DNA from: Branchiostoma floridae
Taxonomy: Eukaryota > Chordata > Leptocardii > Amphioxiformes > Branchiostomatidae
NCBI RefSeq assembly: GCF_000003815.2
Contig: NC_049988.1
Coordinates: forward strand, 6,476,004 to 6,540,003
Reading direction: 5' to 3'
DNA: 64,000 nt
Shown here: piece by piece, positions 23,489 through 34,275 of the stretch
How the letters are laid out: the number at the start of each line of letters is the position of its first letter
Position numbering within the stretch: position 1 is the first letter of the stretch
The notes under the pieces: model-generated
Database searches by the model: none
What the model was told of the DNA's origin: nothing
Seen by the model: the letters and a program-made list of their open reading frames with translations, nothing else
Position numbers and translations under genes: made by a program

Positions 23489-26400
23489 GTAAGAAAACAA
23501 AGGTGTACACTAGATAGATTATAGAATCCTTAAACGATTATTTCTGTAGTGAAAAATATTACGCCGACTACCCTTAAGATGGAGAGTGCAACTTGTGTTC
23601 CTATGTAACCTAGTCTTCTTAAAACATCATGTATTCGTGATACAACAAAATTTGCTGCCGAAAATCTCTTACATGTATTGTTATATATATGAAATAGTAT
23701 GTAGATTTGAAGATTTCTCAACCTAATATACTAATCTTTCATCACGTTATGAATATGCTGAAGATGATATCTGTATCAGGAAGTAGGCAGTTTATGTTAG
23801 CGTCTGGGATTTTTTTTCAAGTCAAACATATAAACAGCGAGATAGGAAAGACATATAATGTGTACTTACACCCCATTGGGAGAAACCGTATACACTAGTA
23901 CTAGTGACGTGTTCCACATTTCATTATTAGCACACCGGTGTTGAAAACCCCACTAGGAGGCCCCGTTCTACTATAGTGCGGCTCTCCGTACCGTGTAATT
24001 GGGACAGTTCTCCCATGCGGTACGGAGCGGAGATTGATTCTCTTACCGTTCATCTCCAGATAGCCTGGAATTCAGGCTTATTAGGCTTGTGTAATTGGGA
24101 ATATTCTCCTGTGAGGTACGGATGTAGATTGTTTCCTTCATTGTTCAGTTCGAGAACCAGACTTGTTAGGTGTGTGTAATTGGGACAGTTCTCCCATGCG
24201 GTACGGAGCAAAGATTCAATTCTCATTTCTATATAGCCTGGGATTAAGGCTTGTTTGGTATGTGCGGTTGGGACAGTGTGGTCCCTTGTGGTATCAGCGT
24301 AGGCTGATTCTCTTATTCATTTATTGCTCATATCCACTAAGCCTGGGTACAGGCTTGTTAAGTTCCATGTCGTATACTGTAAATGCAGATATGTTCGCGG
24401 TGGATTAATGTTCGCGGTTTTCGCGGTGACCACTTCACCGCGCGGTGACCACTTTACCGCGAACTTAAAACCACCGCGAACATTTTTCTATTATGGTATT
24501 AGATTGCAGTCTATTGTATTACCGCGAAATTAAATCCACCGCGAAAAGTCCTTTTTCCCGCTACCGCGAAATTAAATCCCCGCGAACTTAAATGCATTTA
24601 CAGTAATTGTGAGAGGTACAATTGATCCCCTAACTGTTCATCTCCACCTTGCCTTTGTTCCAGGCTTCTAATTATAATAATAAGGGTCTTTGCTATGCAA
24701 TCAGGACAACCAGTGTATATTTTGTGGAGGCTAGCAATAACCATTCAAGTGAATAACTGAGGAATAAATGTAGTATAATACATAGGATAATAAGATACCT
24801 AAAAGGTACCAATAATTAATTTTATGTCATTGATAAAATCAAGCTTCTACATACTCCAACGACGAGAATAAACATACTGACAAGGTTTATACTATGAAAT
24901 ATGAGATATTCGATTAAACAGCGTGCATTTTTTATGGAAAAATATCTATTGAGAGTTTTACCTTCAAATTTGACAGTTGCACGGGTGTAGGGTTTCTTCA
25001 TAAAAAAGATTACTACTGTTCAAGTCGGTTAATACAAACCACGTAAGCGGCGGCGGTGCGTTTAACGACTAACGGTTGGATACAGTTCCATCATAGCGAC
25101 ATCTGGTCCCCATTCACACATCGATACACGGGAATAATGTGAATGAAGTCAGAATACGCGGTTGCATGATTCTTTATTGGTCTGGGTTTATAGTGTTCTT
25201 GTACAATGGGATACACCTTATAAAAGGGATTTCGGAAAAACCGGTCCGGTCCGGACCGCGGAAAACCCGGTCCAGTCCGGTTTGGAGGCGGAAAAACCGG
25301 TCCGACATTTTTTATCTGTTTATTCATCTGCAGAAGAAAATAATATATGATACATAAACAATGCATATAAATAGGTGTAGGAGAATGGGGAAATGTATGG
25401 AGCTTAAACTAGGCCCGCCTAGCCTCCTCTATAATGTACAAAATGGATTATAATTGATTTATAAAGTAAAGTAACACATAGAATGTGAAAAAACTACATG
25501 GAATAATCAAATAATGAATGTCCTGCTACAGTACCAAAGACAGTCGCTAGGAGGCCTATAATCGAATTCGTCCTTTGTCTTGCTAACACCTACCCAGTAC
25601 CCACATACCATATATCTTATAGATCCAAGACTCTATAGTTGTGCTATACAGGCAAAAAAAAAGATGCAAATGGTTAATAAGTAGAAACTTTAAATGGATG
25701 TCAGTAAGCAGATCTACAGTTCGACAGCTTTGCTAGAATTTCAGCCATAGAGGGGCGTTGTAAAATTAATACTGCGGCCAACTGGTATACTAACACGAGA
25801 CTAAAGGTGGGGTCACACCTGCGTATATATTTAAGTCCGTATGAGGCGCGCATGGGAGTATTTGCCTCTACCAGGCTCCACGGGTCGTTGTAAAAATAAT
25901 ACAAACTGGACAAACGTAAACAGGTAACATGTAGAACGAGTTAGCTGGGTCGGAAACCATACTTCTCGGTCAGCTAACTCATCTGGCATGTTATGTATCT
26001 ATATTTGTCCTATTTGTACCATTTTCCCCGCGACCTGTGGAGCCTGGTAGAGACTAAGAGCTTCATACGCACCTCAAACGGACTTGAATATATACGCATG
26101 TGTGACCCCACCTTAAGATACAGCATGACACGTCCTTACACTATTCAATCAGGGGTTAGGCTCCAGCTGTTTTTGACATTTTTATGCGTTTTATTGGGCT
26201 TCCTATTGTGGCCGCGAAACGGTACGAAATACTAGTAGAAAGCCCGACGAAAACCCCTTAAACGTAAAAAACAGCCGGGGCCTAACCTCTACTGGGAGAG
26301 TACGCCCGTACGGTAGGCAATGATTTCGGTGCTTCTGAGGTTCCCCTAGCTCCCAACACACGCATACACTCACAGGTGCCGACAAAATAATTAGTGGATC

Positions 26401-29400
26401 TTCTCTTTATAAATGTAATCAAAAGTTTTCATTTTCAATTCTGAACAAAACGCAGGAAATGCCATTTCAGAGGGTTATTTTCAGAGGGAAGGAATGCCCT
26501 TGGACACCTCACCTCGGAAAGCTTGCACCTTAGGTGCTGTCTATTCGCTAAATTGTACGAAAGAACCCCAAACGAAATCCTGGCTATGGGCATGTGTATA
26601 CTATTGGTCTCTGTAGCGGGTTGACCCAGTAGCCGTTGTTGTGGTCGTTTAATACAACTCGATCGATACAGAGGGTCGGAGATGAATTGGCACCAATAGA
26701 TTTGATATCGCACTTGTCGTGCTTTTTAATTCTTCCCACGTCCCAGCCATTATACGCCGTCTAGCCAAACTGTGAAGGGCTCAGTTTTATGTTTCTTGGA
26801 AGACAATATAACGGGTAAATATCATGGACTGTAATGGCGAGAATGTCTCACTAGTTGTAGTCTGGAAGATATGTACTGCGGCACACATTCATTGTTATCA
26901 GTCGCTGTGCCTAGATTTCCGTTAATAATTTCATCATGTTGGTACAGCATATATAGGATATTGCAGTTTTCTTTTGTACAACCAGTAAAGTCACTTACCT
27001 TCTTTCGCTTCGATGTATATCAGACATGTGCTTCTGACTGGACAGCTGTTTCTCGCCACTATACATGTATGTAGCCGATGCAGGTGTACATTTGCATCAA
27101 AAACACAATCCCAAAACGCGGCAAGTTTCTTTCGTCCGTTGTCCCAGTTCATTACTGAAGTTAACTTACTTGTAGAGACAGCCTCCTTGCAATTGATCCA
27201 TCTCATAAAGCTAAGGACACAACCGTGCGTGCAAATACGTTCTGTCTACGTGCCAAAACGTGGGCAATCTTTTGGGATCCGTAAGTGGTAAGTACCACCT
27301 CCGTACTCGTAGGGAATCCGACGGATTTTGGAGCGCGCAGACACGCCGTAGAACTGTACGTGCAGGCAATTGCAAAACTTTGTGTGCCATCGGGCTGCGA
27401 ATTCGTCCCCCGTACGTGCCAGTACGGACGACGCGCCTGTCCTGTACAGCTTAAAGGTTTTCAGCAATACGTGGCGAACCTGGCCTCCGCAAAAACATAC
27501 GGACAAGTTGCACATGCGGCGGGTTGTGCCCTTAGCTTCATACGTCTGGCACCGAAACATAAAACGGGTTGTGAAAATTAAAATATCTAGATTTTTTTTC
27601 ATTTTGTGACTGATCTTTCCCTTATGTTTATTATACGACAACTGTTATAGATTAAAGATTATCATATCGGTGAAATGGAGGTTTTGTTTGGTAGTAATTG
27701 CTTTGGTGTCTTTACTGGCGATGTCTGTCCGCAAGATAACTAGAGATCGCTTGGATGGATTGTTTTGATTTTTGGTACATTGTCTTTATAAGACCTGGAA
27801 ATGCCATGGGTTAGATTCTGATATATAGCGGCATGTAATGGCACTGCCGTGGAACCTCTGGTTTTGATATCCTATCTTCTGGACATGATGTTTGAGCTCT
27901 TGGAAAGGACAGTAAGGCGTACATGTTTTGACAGGACAGTAAGGCGTACATGTTTTGACAGGACAGTAAGGCGTACATGTTTTGACCCCCAAACGATTTT
28001 TCTGTGACAGATTTTGACTAGGAAGGGGTTTGATGAATCGCCATGATTGTTGGTATGTACATAGCTTAATTAATGATGCACATACTTTGATTCTTGTCTG
28101 ATTTTGTTCTTTTTTTACTTTTTGCACAGAAAGTCGAGCCCATCACAGCAGAGACAGTGGTGCTAGGACCGCTCCGTTTGTGGCAACTCATCGCTATTGT
28201 CGTCACCGGGGTCTCCTCTATAGGTAACATATCTATCGTGAAATAAATTGCAACATATGGGAACGCAAACCATCAGATTTATCATTTAAATTTAGATGCA
28301 TAGCACTTGAGTCTTGGTGTACAATGTTAAACTTTCTTCCAATACAGAGTTAAACACGGATCAAATTTTTAATGACCACTGTTGCCTTCTTCAGGATCAG
28401 TGCTGATGACCAGTCACTTCAGAATGTAAACTTGTGAGAGTTACAAACACGTGATCTTATTGACATGTGATCTTATGATATAAACTCCCTGTCACGTTTG
28501 ACCGATTGCTGACGTCATGTTTATTCAAGATCATTTTGTTATGAAGTGATTAGTCGTTATATCGATCCTTTAGAAAGCGACTGTTGTCGTGGAAATTTGA
28601 TCCGTATGTACCTTTGTCTTGCAAGAAAGTTGTAATCTTTATGCACCCCATTGCATGACATATAGCATATATGACGTACAGCCAATAGGTACCCAATATG
28701 AGGCTGATCAAGGAGCTTTCATATCAGATGATATAAAAGCTCCTTGGGCTGATTGACACGACGTCTACACAGGTGCAGTACCGCATAGCATCACTAAGGG
28801 CGTTATTGTATTGTCCACAGTGATCACGGCTTGTTGCTTCTCCAAGTGTCGCATTCCACGAACCAAGAAGGAGATCGAGGCCAGGAACGCCAAGAGAGAG
28901 AACCCGATGGGGTACATGAACCAGGTCGCCATGCCGCAACAAGGGGCGCCCAGACCCGCCCCGCCACAGCAACAAGGCGGTAAGGACTTCGACCTAGAAA
29001 AGTTTGACATGAACATCAATCATTTATTTTTGTTTGTTTGTTTGTTTGTTTGAACCTTTGTTTATTCATGAAAACTCAAAATTGGCCTGCAAGCCGCTTT
29101 TCATTGAGGTCATGAGGGAAGATGCAAGGGCCAGACAAAGTATATACAGTTTATATCATCTAAAGTCCTAATGGCTATTTAAGATTGGCTTAAAGGAAGA
29201 CTTCCAGATGTTGCGTTTTTGGGTCCACGGTAGGCGATGGCCCTTCTGAAGGGTCTCAATATGGGGAGGATATTGGGTCACTTATTTCATAATTTTGTGA
29301 TGCAAATGTACTACGTATAAATGCCAAGTCCATATTTCAAGATTCCCCAAACACCCACTCAGTTACTCAGTCACTTACTCACCCAACTCACTCACCCAAT

Positions 29401-30032
29401 TCACTCACACTTATTCATTTTCTCTCACTCACCCATCCATCCATTTACTCACACACTCATTCACTCATTCACTCACTCACTCACTCACTCACTCACTCAC
29501 TCACTCACTCACTCACTCACTCACTCACTCACTCACTCACTCACTCACTCACTCACCTAATCACTCACTCACTCACTCAATCAGCCAATCACACACTTCA
29601 CTCATTGACTCACTGACTCACTCACTGACTCACTCACTCACTCGCTCACTCACTCACTCACTCACTCGCTCGCTCACTCACTCACTCACTCACTCACTCA
29701 CTCACTCACTCACTCACTCACTCACTCACTCACCATTTTTCACATCAACCTCTGCTTGGAGAGTAACTAACACATTATAATTCTCACTCGTTTGAAACGC
29801 AGTAAGTTTGTCAATGTTGTGCTCATAGCTTGACCATAATGACTGGTTTTGCTGCCACCATAAAACACAAAATTTATGGAAATAGCTATATAGGAAACTT
29901 TTGGAACATTTTGGCAAAATATATACCAACACTTTTCTGTTTTTTTTTCCAGGTGTTGTCCTCCAGCCCTCGGCTCTCGAAGCTGCAGCGTTTGAAGAGT
30001 TGGAGATGGCTTCCGGAGGGAGGGTGCCGTGA
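23396..30032 (+). CDS. tmie: TMIE homologue (transmembrane inner ear protein), 4 exons, 141 aa
   Basis: In vertebrates TMIE is a subunit of the hair-cell mechanotransduction complex with TMC1/2, LHFPL5 and PCDH15. Exons 23396-23488, 28130-28223, 28821-28979 and 29953-30032 splice with phases 0, 1, 1 to 141 residues; human TMIE is about 156. Residues 1-25 form a signal peptide (h-region ACVCFALLWTIILNLYL). A short ectodomain contains AETVVLGPLRLW. The TM helix is about residues 49-69. The family hallmark follows immediately: CCFSKCRIPRTKKEIEAR, against vertebrate CCVFNCRVPRTRKEIEAR. The tail is Pro/Gln-rich and lacks the Lys-rich end of vertebrates. The start at 23396 is chosen because it gives the signal peptide; an in-frame upstream ATG at about 23336 is possible. 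Identity rests on the RLW-TM-C.(V/I)PRT.KEIEAR block, which I regard as diagnostic. Confidence 0.9.
23990..24374. repeat. ~90-bp tandem repeat in TMIE intron 1
   Basis: Four diverged units starting near 23994, 24093, 24175 and 24263, each with 'gtgtaattgggacagttctcc' and 'gcctgg...aggcttgtta'. A fifth unit resumes at 24606 after MITE copy 5. Confidence 0.8.
24375..24605 (-). repeat. Palindromic ~220-bp MITE (TACTGTAAATGCA family), copy 5
   Basis: Inverted relative to the other copies; it interrupts the local ~90-bp tandem repeat in TMIE intron 1. Confidence 0.88.
25801..26117. repeat. Foldback MITE (CTTAAGGTGGGGTCACAC)
   Basis: Left end taaaggtggggtcacac pairs with right end gtgtgaccccaccttaag, and homology continues inward (gcgtatatatt/aatatatacgc). 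About 317 bp, in TMIE intron 1, non-coding. Confidence 0.85.
27210..27540. repeat. Foldback MITE (AAGCTAAGGGCACAACCCG), copy 1
   Basis: Left end aagctaaggacacaaccg pairs with right end cgggttgtgcccttagctt. Closely related to the copy at 63093-63380. Overlapping ORFs of up to 131 codons on both strands come from this element and are not genes. Confidence 0.88.
27907..27986. repeat. 27-bp tandem triplication
   Basis: Three near-perfect copies of 'ggacagtaaggcgtacatg' plus 'ttttgaca' in TMIE intron 1. Confidence 0.9.
28130..28223 (+). CDS. tmie: TMIE exon 2: ectodomain and first half of TM
   Basis: 94 bp after acceptor tttttgcacag, ending in phase 1 before gtaaca. It encodes AETVVLGPLRLWQLIAIVVT. 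The T/AETVV...RLW motif matches vertebrate TMIE. Confidence 0.92.
28329..28631. repeat. MITE (AACTTTCTT ends), intact copy
   Basis: About 303 bp with ends AACTTTCTTCC and GCAAGAAAGTT and inner inverted segments cggatcaaattt/aaatttgatccg. Related copies lie in the patatin introns at 42430-42920 and 57413-57600. In TMIE intron 2. Confidence 0.8.
28706..28747. repeat. Short palindrome (CAAGGAGCTTT)
   Basis: The hairpin caaggagcttt...aaagctccttg with a short loop is the same motif as the hairpin at 40210-40240. Confidence 0.7.
28821..28979 (+). CDS. tmie: TMIE exon 3: TM end and KEIEAR motif
   Basis: 159 bp, phase 1 on both sides. It encodes VITACCFSKCRIPRTKKEIE then ARNAKRENPMGYM and a Pro/Gln-rich stretch. 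If the donor at 28980 is not used, the ORF continues to a stop at 29051-29053, giving an alternative acidic then hydrophobic end. Confidence 0.93.
29378..29734. repeat. (ACTC)n microsatellite
   Basis: About 350 bp of ACTC/TCAC tetranucleotide repeat with few interruptions, in TMIE intron 3. The ORF through it is not a gene. Confidence 0.97.
29953..30032 (+). CDS. tmie: TMIE exon 4: C-terminal end
   Basis: 80 bp including TGA, after a long pyrimidine tract (ttttttttccag). In phase it encodes VVLQPSALEAAAFEELEMAS plus GGRVP. It is not conserved with vertebrates at the residue level, so support is splice site and phase. Confidence 0.65.
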
Positions 30033-31340
30033 TGTTGGAAGAACAACTCGTAAACATTACAAACGTACACCATGCATTTCCGATTGGTCGGCCGTTACGT
30101 CACGTCCAGTGTGACGTCACATCCGGTGGCCAACTGGTAGAAAAGAAATCTCCTCTCTTGTACGAGGAATTTCAGGTTCTTTCCTCAAGCCGAAAACGCA
30201 GAAAACAAGAAAAATGCCTGCAAAAAAACGTGGCTTTGATGCTGATGTGAAAGGCAAAATGGTGTATTCACCGCGACCAAATGCCGAGTTACCGGTAGTT
30301 TCTGTACTTTTCAGGCATTTCAAAGAAGTACTTCGTATTTCTTGACATGTCTTGCCACCATTCCTTCGGTGTATCGCCATCTTGACATTGTCTACAGACG
30401 TGCAGCTATATATGATAATAACAAATAGTCAAAATAACACTTCAAATTGACTATAATAGTGATAAATGTCGTATTGAAAGTTAGACTGAGTAAACAAGAA
30501 ATGGCTTGTTATATTTCAATCCATAACATAAGTATAGGAAGGATATGTAACGTTATTATAATTACATTTCACTCCCTACTACAGGTTTAGGAGTAAAATG
30601 GTTGTGTCACTTTTAACGTAATGATATTTCTCGTAGCTATCATTGTATTGTGATGCATTATCATAATAGACGTCCTTTTTTATCTGGAAGCTTTTAATAA
30701 CTGATATTTCAGAAAATGCTAAAAATGATAACTACTTTAATTGTTTTGAGGCCACATAGCAGCTTGTTACGGTACCTCAGAGATAGTTCTGGTTTTGATA
30801 CCCCGAGTTCTGTCCATGCTATGGTCGTGATTTTCGAGAGTTAGATTGCTGTTGGGGCAGAGAGTAAGTGGCGTAGGTTTGGGCCCCCTAGCAGCTTTTC
30901 TTGAAACTACGGAGGAGCTCGTCTAATTTCAGACATTGAAAGAGAATAACCCAAGAGGTTGACAAATCGTCATGAGGTTTGAAATGTAGATATATTGAAA
31001 ATGTAATATTATGTAACTGGTAAATATTATACAAATGAAGATTGTATTTGCATATTTCAGGAGGAAACGTTATGATTCCACATTGATGAATATTGTGAAT
31101 GACGGGAATTCCATAGGGATAATAGTGACAGCAATTTTCAAAAGATAGATTTTTTATCACAAGTTAAACAAATGATAATATTAATACCCAACACTTTCTT
31201 TGATCGTGTTTGTTGAGCGTGTCTGGAAAGAAATAAACGTCTCAAAGTGGAACTTTCATGTGTCATATTTGCTGCATAACATTTTAGATGAGTTTGTGAG
31301 ATGTTATTTATGATTGTGTTTTTATGACTATATGTTCATG
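30033..31340. other. TMIE 3' flank, no gene seen
   Basis: Non-coding. An AATAAA at 31232 followed by a GT-containing stretch could end the TMIE transcript 1.2 kb after its stop. A small palindrome at 30564-30600 belongs to the 'tttcactcc' type. Confidence 0.4.
31232..31237 (+). terminator. Possible TMIE polyadenylation signal
   Basis: AATAAA with downstream 'ttcatgtgtcat'. Assignment to TMIE is by position only. Confidence 0.3.
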
Positions 31341-31458
31341 AATGCGCGCACGTGTGTGCGTATGCTTATGTGTGCCTCTGTGTGTGTGTGTGCGTATGAG
31401 GGTGTGTGTGTGTGTGCACGCCCGTGTGTGTGTGTGCGTATGCGGCTGTGTGTGTGTA

Positions 31459-31522
<64 letters not shown>

Positions 31523-31565
31523 TGTCTGTGTGTGTCTGTGTGTGTGTGTGTGTGTGTGTGTTGTG
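31340..31565. repeat. (TG)n microsatellite
   Basis: Long TG tract with GC/TATG interruptions. ORFs of up to 108 codons on both strands are artefacts of the repeat. Confidence 0.97.
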
Positions 31566-31589
31566 TGCGTATGCTCAGTGATGGTTGAT

Positions 31590-31955
31590 GGTACTGCAGC
31601 GGCTGAATTCCACCCACAGTCACAATCCGACTGCACCTGACCCTGACATGGCGGGACTTTTAGCCCCGACTAGTAAAGAGTGAAGGTACTGCAGTCACAG
31701 ACTGCAGTCACAGGTCTCGGGCACCGTCACAATCAGGCTGCACCTGACCGTGCCTGACGGACAGCTATGGTGTTCATAAAGCGCCCTACAGTGCCATATG
31801 ATGGTACAGCAACCACTGAGGACTGCACCTGGCCGTGACATGGTGGCACTGAAGCGCCGACTAGTGAAGAGCAAAGGTACTGCAGCCACATGCAGGTCTC
31901 GATCCACTATCACAATCAAGCTGCACCTGACCGTGCCATGGTGGGAATGAAGACG
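31590..31955. repeat. Minisatellite with ~75-120-bp units
   Basis: Four imperfect units each start 'ggtactgcag' (31590, 31685, 31804, 31877) and share 'gctgcacctgaccgtg' and 'gccgactagtgaagag'. GC-rich compared with the neighbourhood. Confidence 0.75.
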
Positions 31956-33218
31956 TCTTTGCCTACTCATATATTCACATACAATGCATTAGCCTGATTA
32001 GGCATTTATTTAATCTTTCTGAATAGCTAATGCAAAACTGTTATGTGAGATAATTCAATTAATTATATCTCACACCAATGGATCTGAAATATCACCATAC
32101 AAACGCTTCATTCATTCGATGTAACCAGATGTTAAGAGGCTTTCAGTACCGACCACAACTGGTAACAACTGCGTATAATGGAGGTTTAAATCTTGAGTGG
32201 GATGTACTGTTGTTCGCCTAAGCGGTAAGACCAGTCTACGAGAGAGGGAATTGGGAAGGGCCTTCAGAAGGGCCTTTAGAAGGGCTGGGTTAACTTTGAA
32301 CCATTGAACCATTGAACGATTGATTGAAGAAAGAAACGGAGCACAGTGTCAAAAAAGAGGTGGGGAATTATGCTTGGAATTTAGGCTTGTCGTATCGTCT
32401 AGAGCACGCTCAATGTATCGTGCCAAACGCTTGGCTGCTCCTCCAAAAGTCTTCATCAAATGTTTGCGCGGTTGTGACGTGAGATAATTATTACGGCACT
32501 TCCAGTAAATGATTGCAAAATACCAATGAAATGTAATCCATACTGCATACCGTATCTATTCCGCAAGGGGGCGCAATTAGACCGTCAAGATCACCACCGT
32601 GGAACTCCGTCGCACCTTCTTGCCATGGAGTCGAGCTACAACTAAGTACATCCTAATATTATTATTTCATTCCTGCTGACAACCAATAATAACATGTGAT
32701 TATAATCACGACTTGACGTATACATTCCGGCTATGGCTATGAGTGTATTCGCAAGTCTAAATGAAGGGAAAAATCAAGAAGGAAATACGAAATGCTATGT
32801 TAGATTCCCACTGAGAGGATGGGACAAGAAGTACTACTAAATTACAAACAGTTGCGATGATCTTGGCTGACCGGTACCCCGGGTGACCGCGTTCTGCGGA
32901 GAACGTTACCATCACGTGGTCGTAGAACTACTAGAAAACGGACTTCAATGTGTCTACACAACTTGCGCGTTTCATTCAGATGCACTGCAAAATATTGATT
33001 TACTTCCCCGTAACAGGAAACTGGTAAGTCATAGAATAGAACTTAATACCTTAAAAACATTTTTAATGGATCTTTTAACGATTTCTGACCAATTGTAAAA
33101 GTGGCGAACTCAGGGTACACCCTTAGAACATACGCCCCATCTTACGTCGGAAAGTTGCTGATTGACCCTTGACCTCTACGTTCGCTCAATCACCATGGTA
33201 ACGCGTGCAAAAAAAGTT
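31956..33218. other. Intergenic, no confident gene
   Basis: Contains a small direct repeat (gaagggccttcagaagggcc, 32250-32285) and a 71-codon ORF at 32883-33098. The latter has no recognisable domain and may be a decayed piece of the adjacent LINE. Confidence 0.4.
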
Positions 33219-33219
33219 A

Positions 33220-33725
33220 AACATAACATATGCCGATGTATTCACTAGTCATAGAGAGGGTCATTAAACTTCCGTTTGAAAACGATGATTTATTGAAAAA
33301 AGTGGCGAACTCGGGGCCCCTCCCGCTACCTGTGTCCGAGAGGATTTGTAAATATTGCCCCTCAAATGCTGTGGAAGACGAGAGTCATTTTATCACTAAT
33401 TGTTCTTTTTATGATGATATAAGAAACCAACTATTTATGAGTGTATCCAAAATACACGCTTACTTTCCAACTATTCCTGACAATGAAAAATCAATCCTAC
33501 TATTAAAATCAAAGAACCCACACATTATAAAAGAAGTGGGTAAATTCGTCTTCCACTGCCTAAAGAGAAGAAGTCTAACCCAACAAAACGAGAATAATGT
33601 ACATTAGCATAGCATAGTCATAGAATGTAGCTCCAAGCACCTTTGTATTTTTCCTTATTTTACATGTTGTTTGTACCTGCAATTAGCCCTCGGGCAAGAA
33701 CTTGCAATAAACATATCATTGTTTT
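33220..33725 (+). mobile_element. LINE C-terminal fragment with 3' end
   Basis: A 125-codon ORF (33230-33607) encodes a Cys-His motif, ICKYCPSNAVEDESHFITNC, followed by SFYDDIRNQLF. This is the zinc-binding C-terminal region found downstream of reverse transcriptase in many marine non-LTR elements. It is followed by 'gcaattagccctcgggcaag' and 'aacttgcaataaacat', typical of a LINE 3' terminus. It is 5' truncated with no RT core. The element is a dead copy; its clade is not determined. Confidence 0.75.
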
Positions 33726-33842
33726 CTCTAGAAGTATATTCTAATACTTTCTACTAACTATTCCCGTTTGGTTGTTCACAGTCATCATGAGTCATGACAT
33801 CACAAGAAGAAGGTCTGAAGCCAGTAGTCAACTGAAACGTCC

Positions 33843-33848
33843 TTTATT
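33843..33848 (-). terminator. Probable polyadenylation signal of minus-strand patatin gene
   Basis: AATAAA on the minus strand (tttatt on plus) about 150 bp after the patatin stop codon, ahead of the convergent LINE fragment. Confidence 0.5.
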
Positions 33849-33996
33849 TAGGCCTAAACAAATTAACATAACTCCTTCTGTTATATGCTGCTTTGATATC
33901 ATATATTCTAGGTTTCAGAATCGTCTTTCTTTATATCCATACGACGGGCATTCTAGGCCATATGTGCTTCAAAGCAAAGTTAGATACCGTTAGTAG

Positions 33997-34275
33997 TTAG
34001 ATACCGTTAGTAGAGGGGCTCTCTGGCTTGGGGACTCCGTTAGTAGAAGGGCTCTGTTGTTCGAGGACTCCGTTGGTAGACGGGGTCTCTGACTCTGGGA
34101 TCGGGACTCCGTTAGCAGAAGGGCTCTCCTTCTCTGGGACTTTTTTAACCCGTGGAGAGAACAGCACACAGCGCTGTAGGCTCTTCCAGCGGCGTTTGGC
34201 GACGGTCCTGGCGGGTTTCAGATCGTTCTTTGCAATGTACGTCCGTAGGAAAGCTCGCGCACCGGTGGCTCCTCT
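33997..34275 (-). CDS. Patatin (minus) exon 12: basic helix, TNG repeats, stop
   Basis: 279 bp including TAA, phase 0, acceptor tccatgaacag on the minus strand. It encodes a basic stretch (LKPARTVAKRRWKSLQRCVL) and then four repeats built on SPSTNGV, ending STNGI. A 17-bp duplication carrying the stop context follows (33980-33990 and 33997-34007). Confidence 0.85.
   Translation of the reverse strand, partial: RGATGARAFLRTYIAKNDLKPARTVAKRRWKSLQRCVLFSPRVKKVPEKESPSANGVPIPESETPSTNGVLEQQSPSTNGVPKPESPSTNGI

Noticed and set aside
27246-27641. 131-codon minus ORF and overlapping plus ORFs
   Set aside because: They lie in a foldback MITE whose other copy (63093-63380) gives similar but different ORFs.
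29321-29560. 79-codon ORF rich in His-Ser-Leu-Thr
   Set aside because: Translation of the ACTC microsatellite.
31314-31640. ORFs of about 100 codons in the TG tract on both strands
   Set aside because: Dinucleotide repeat translation.
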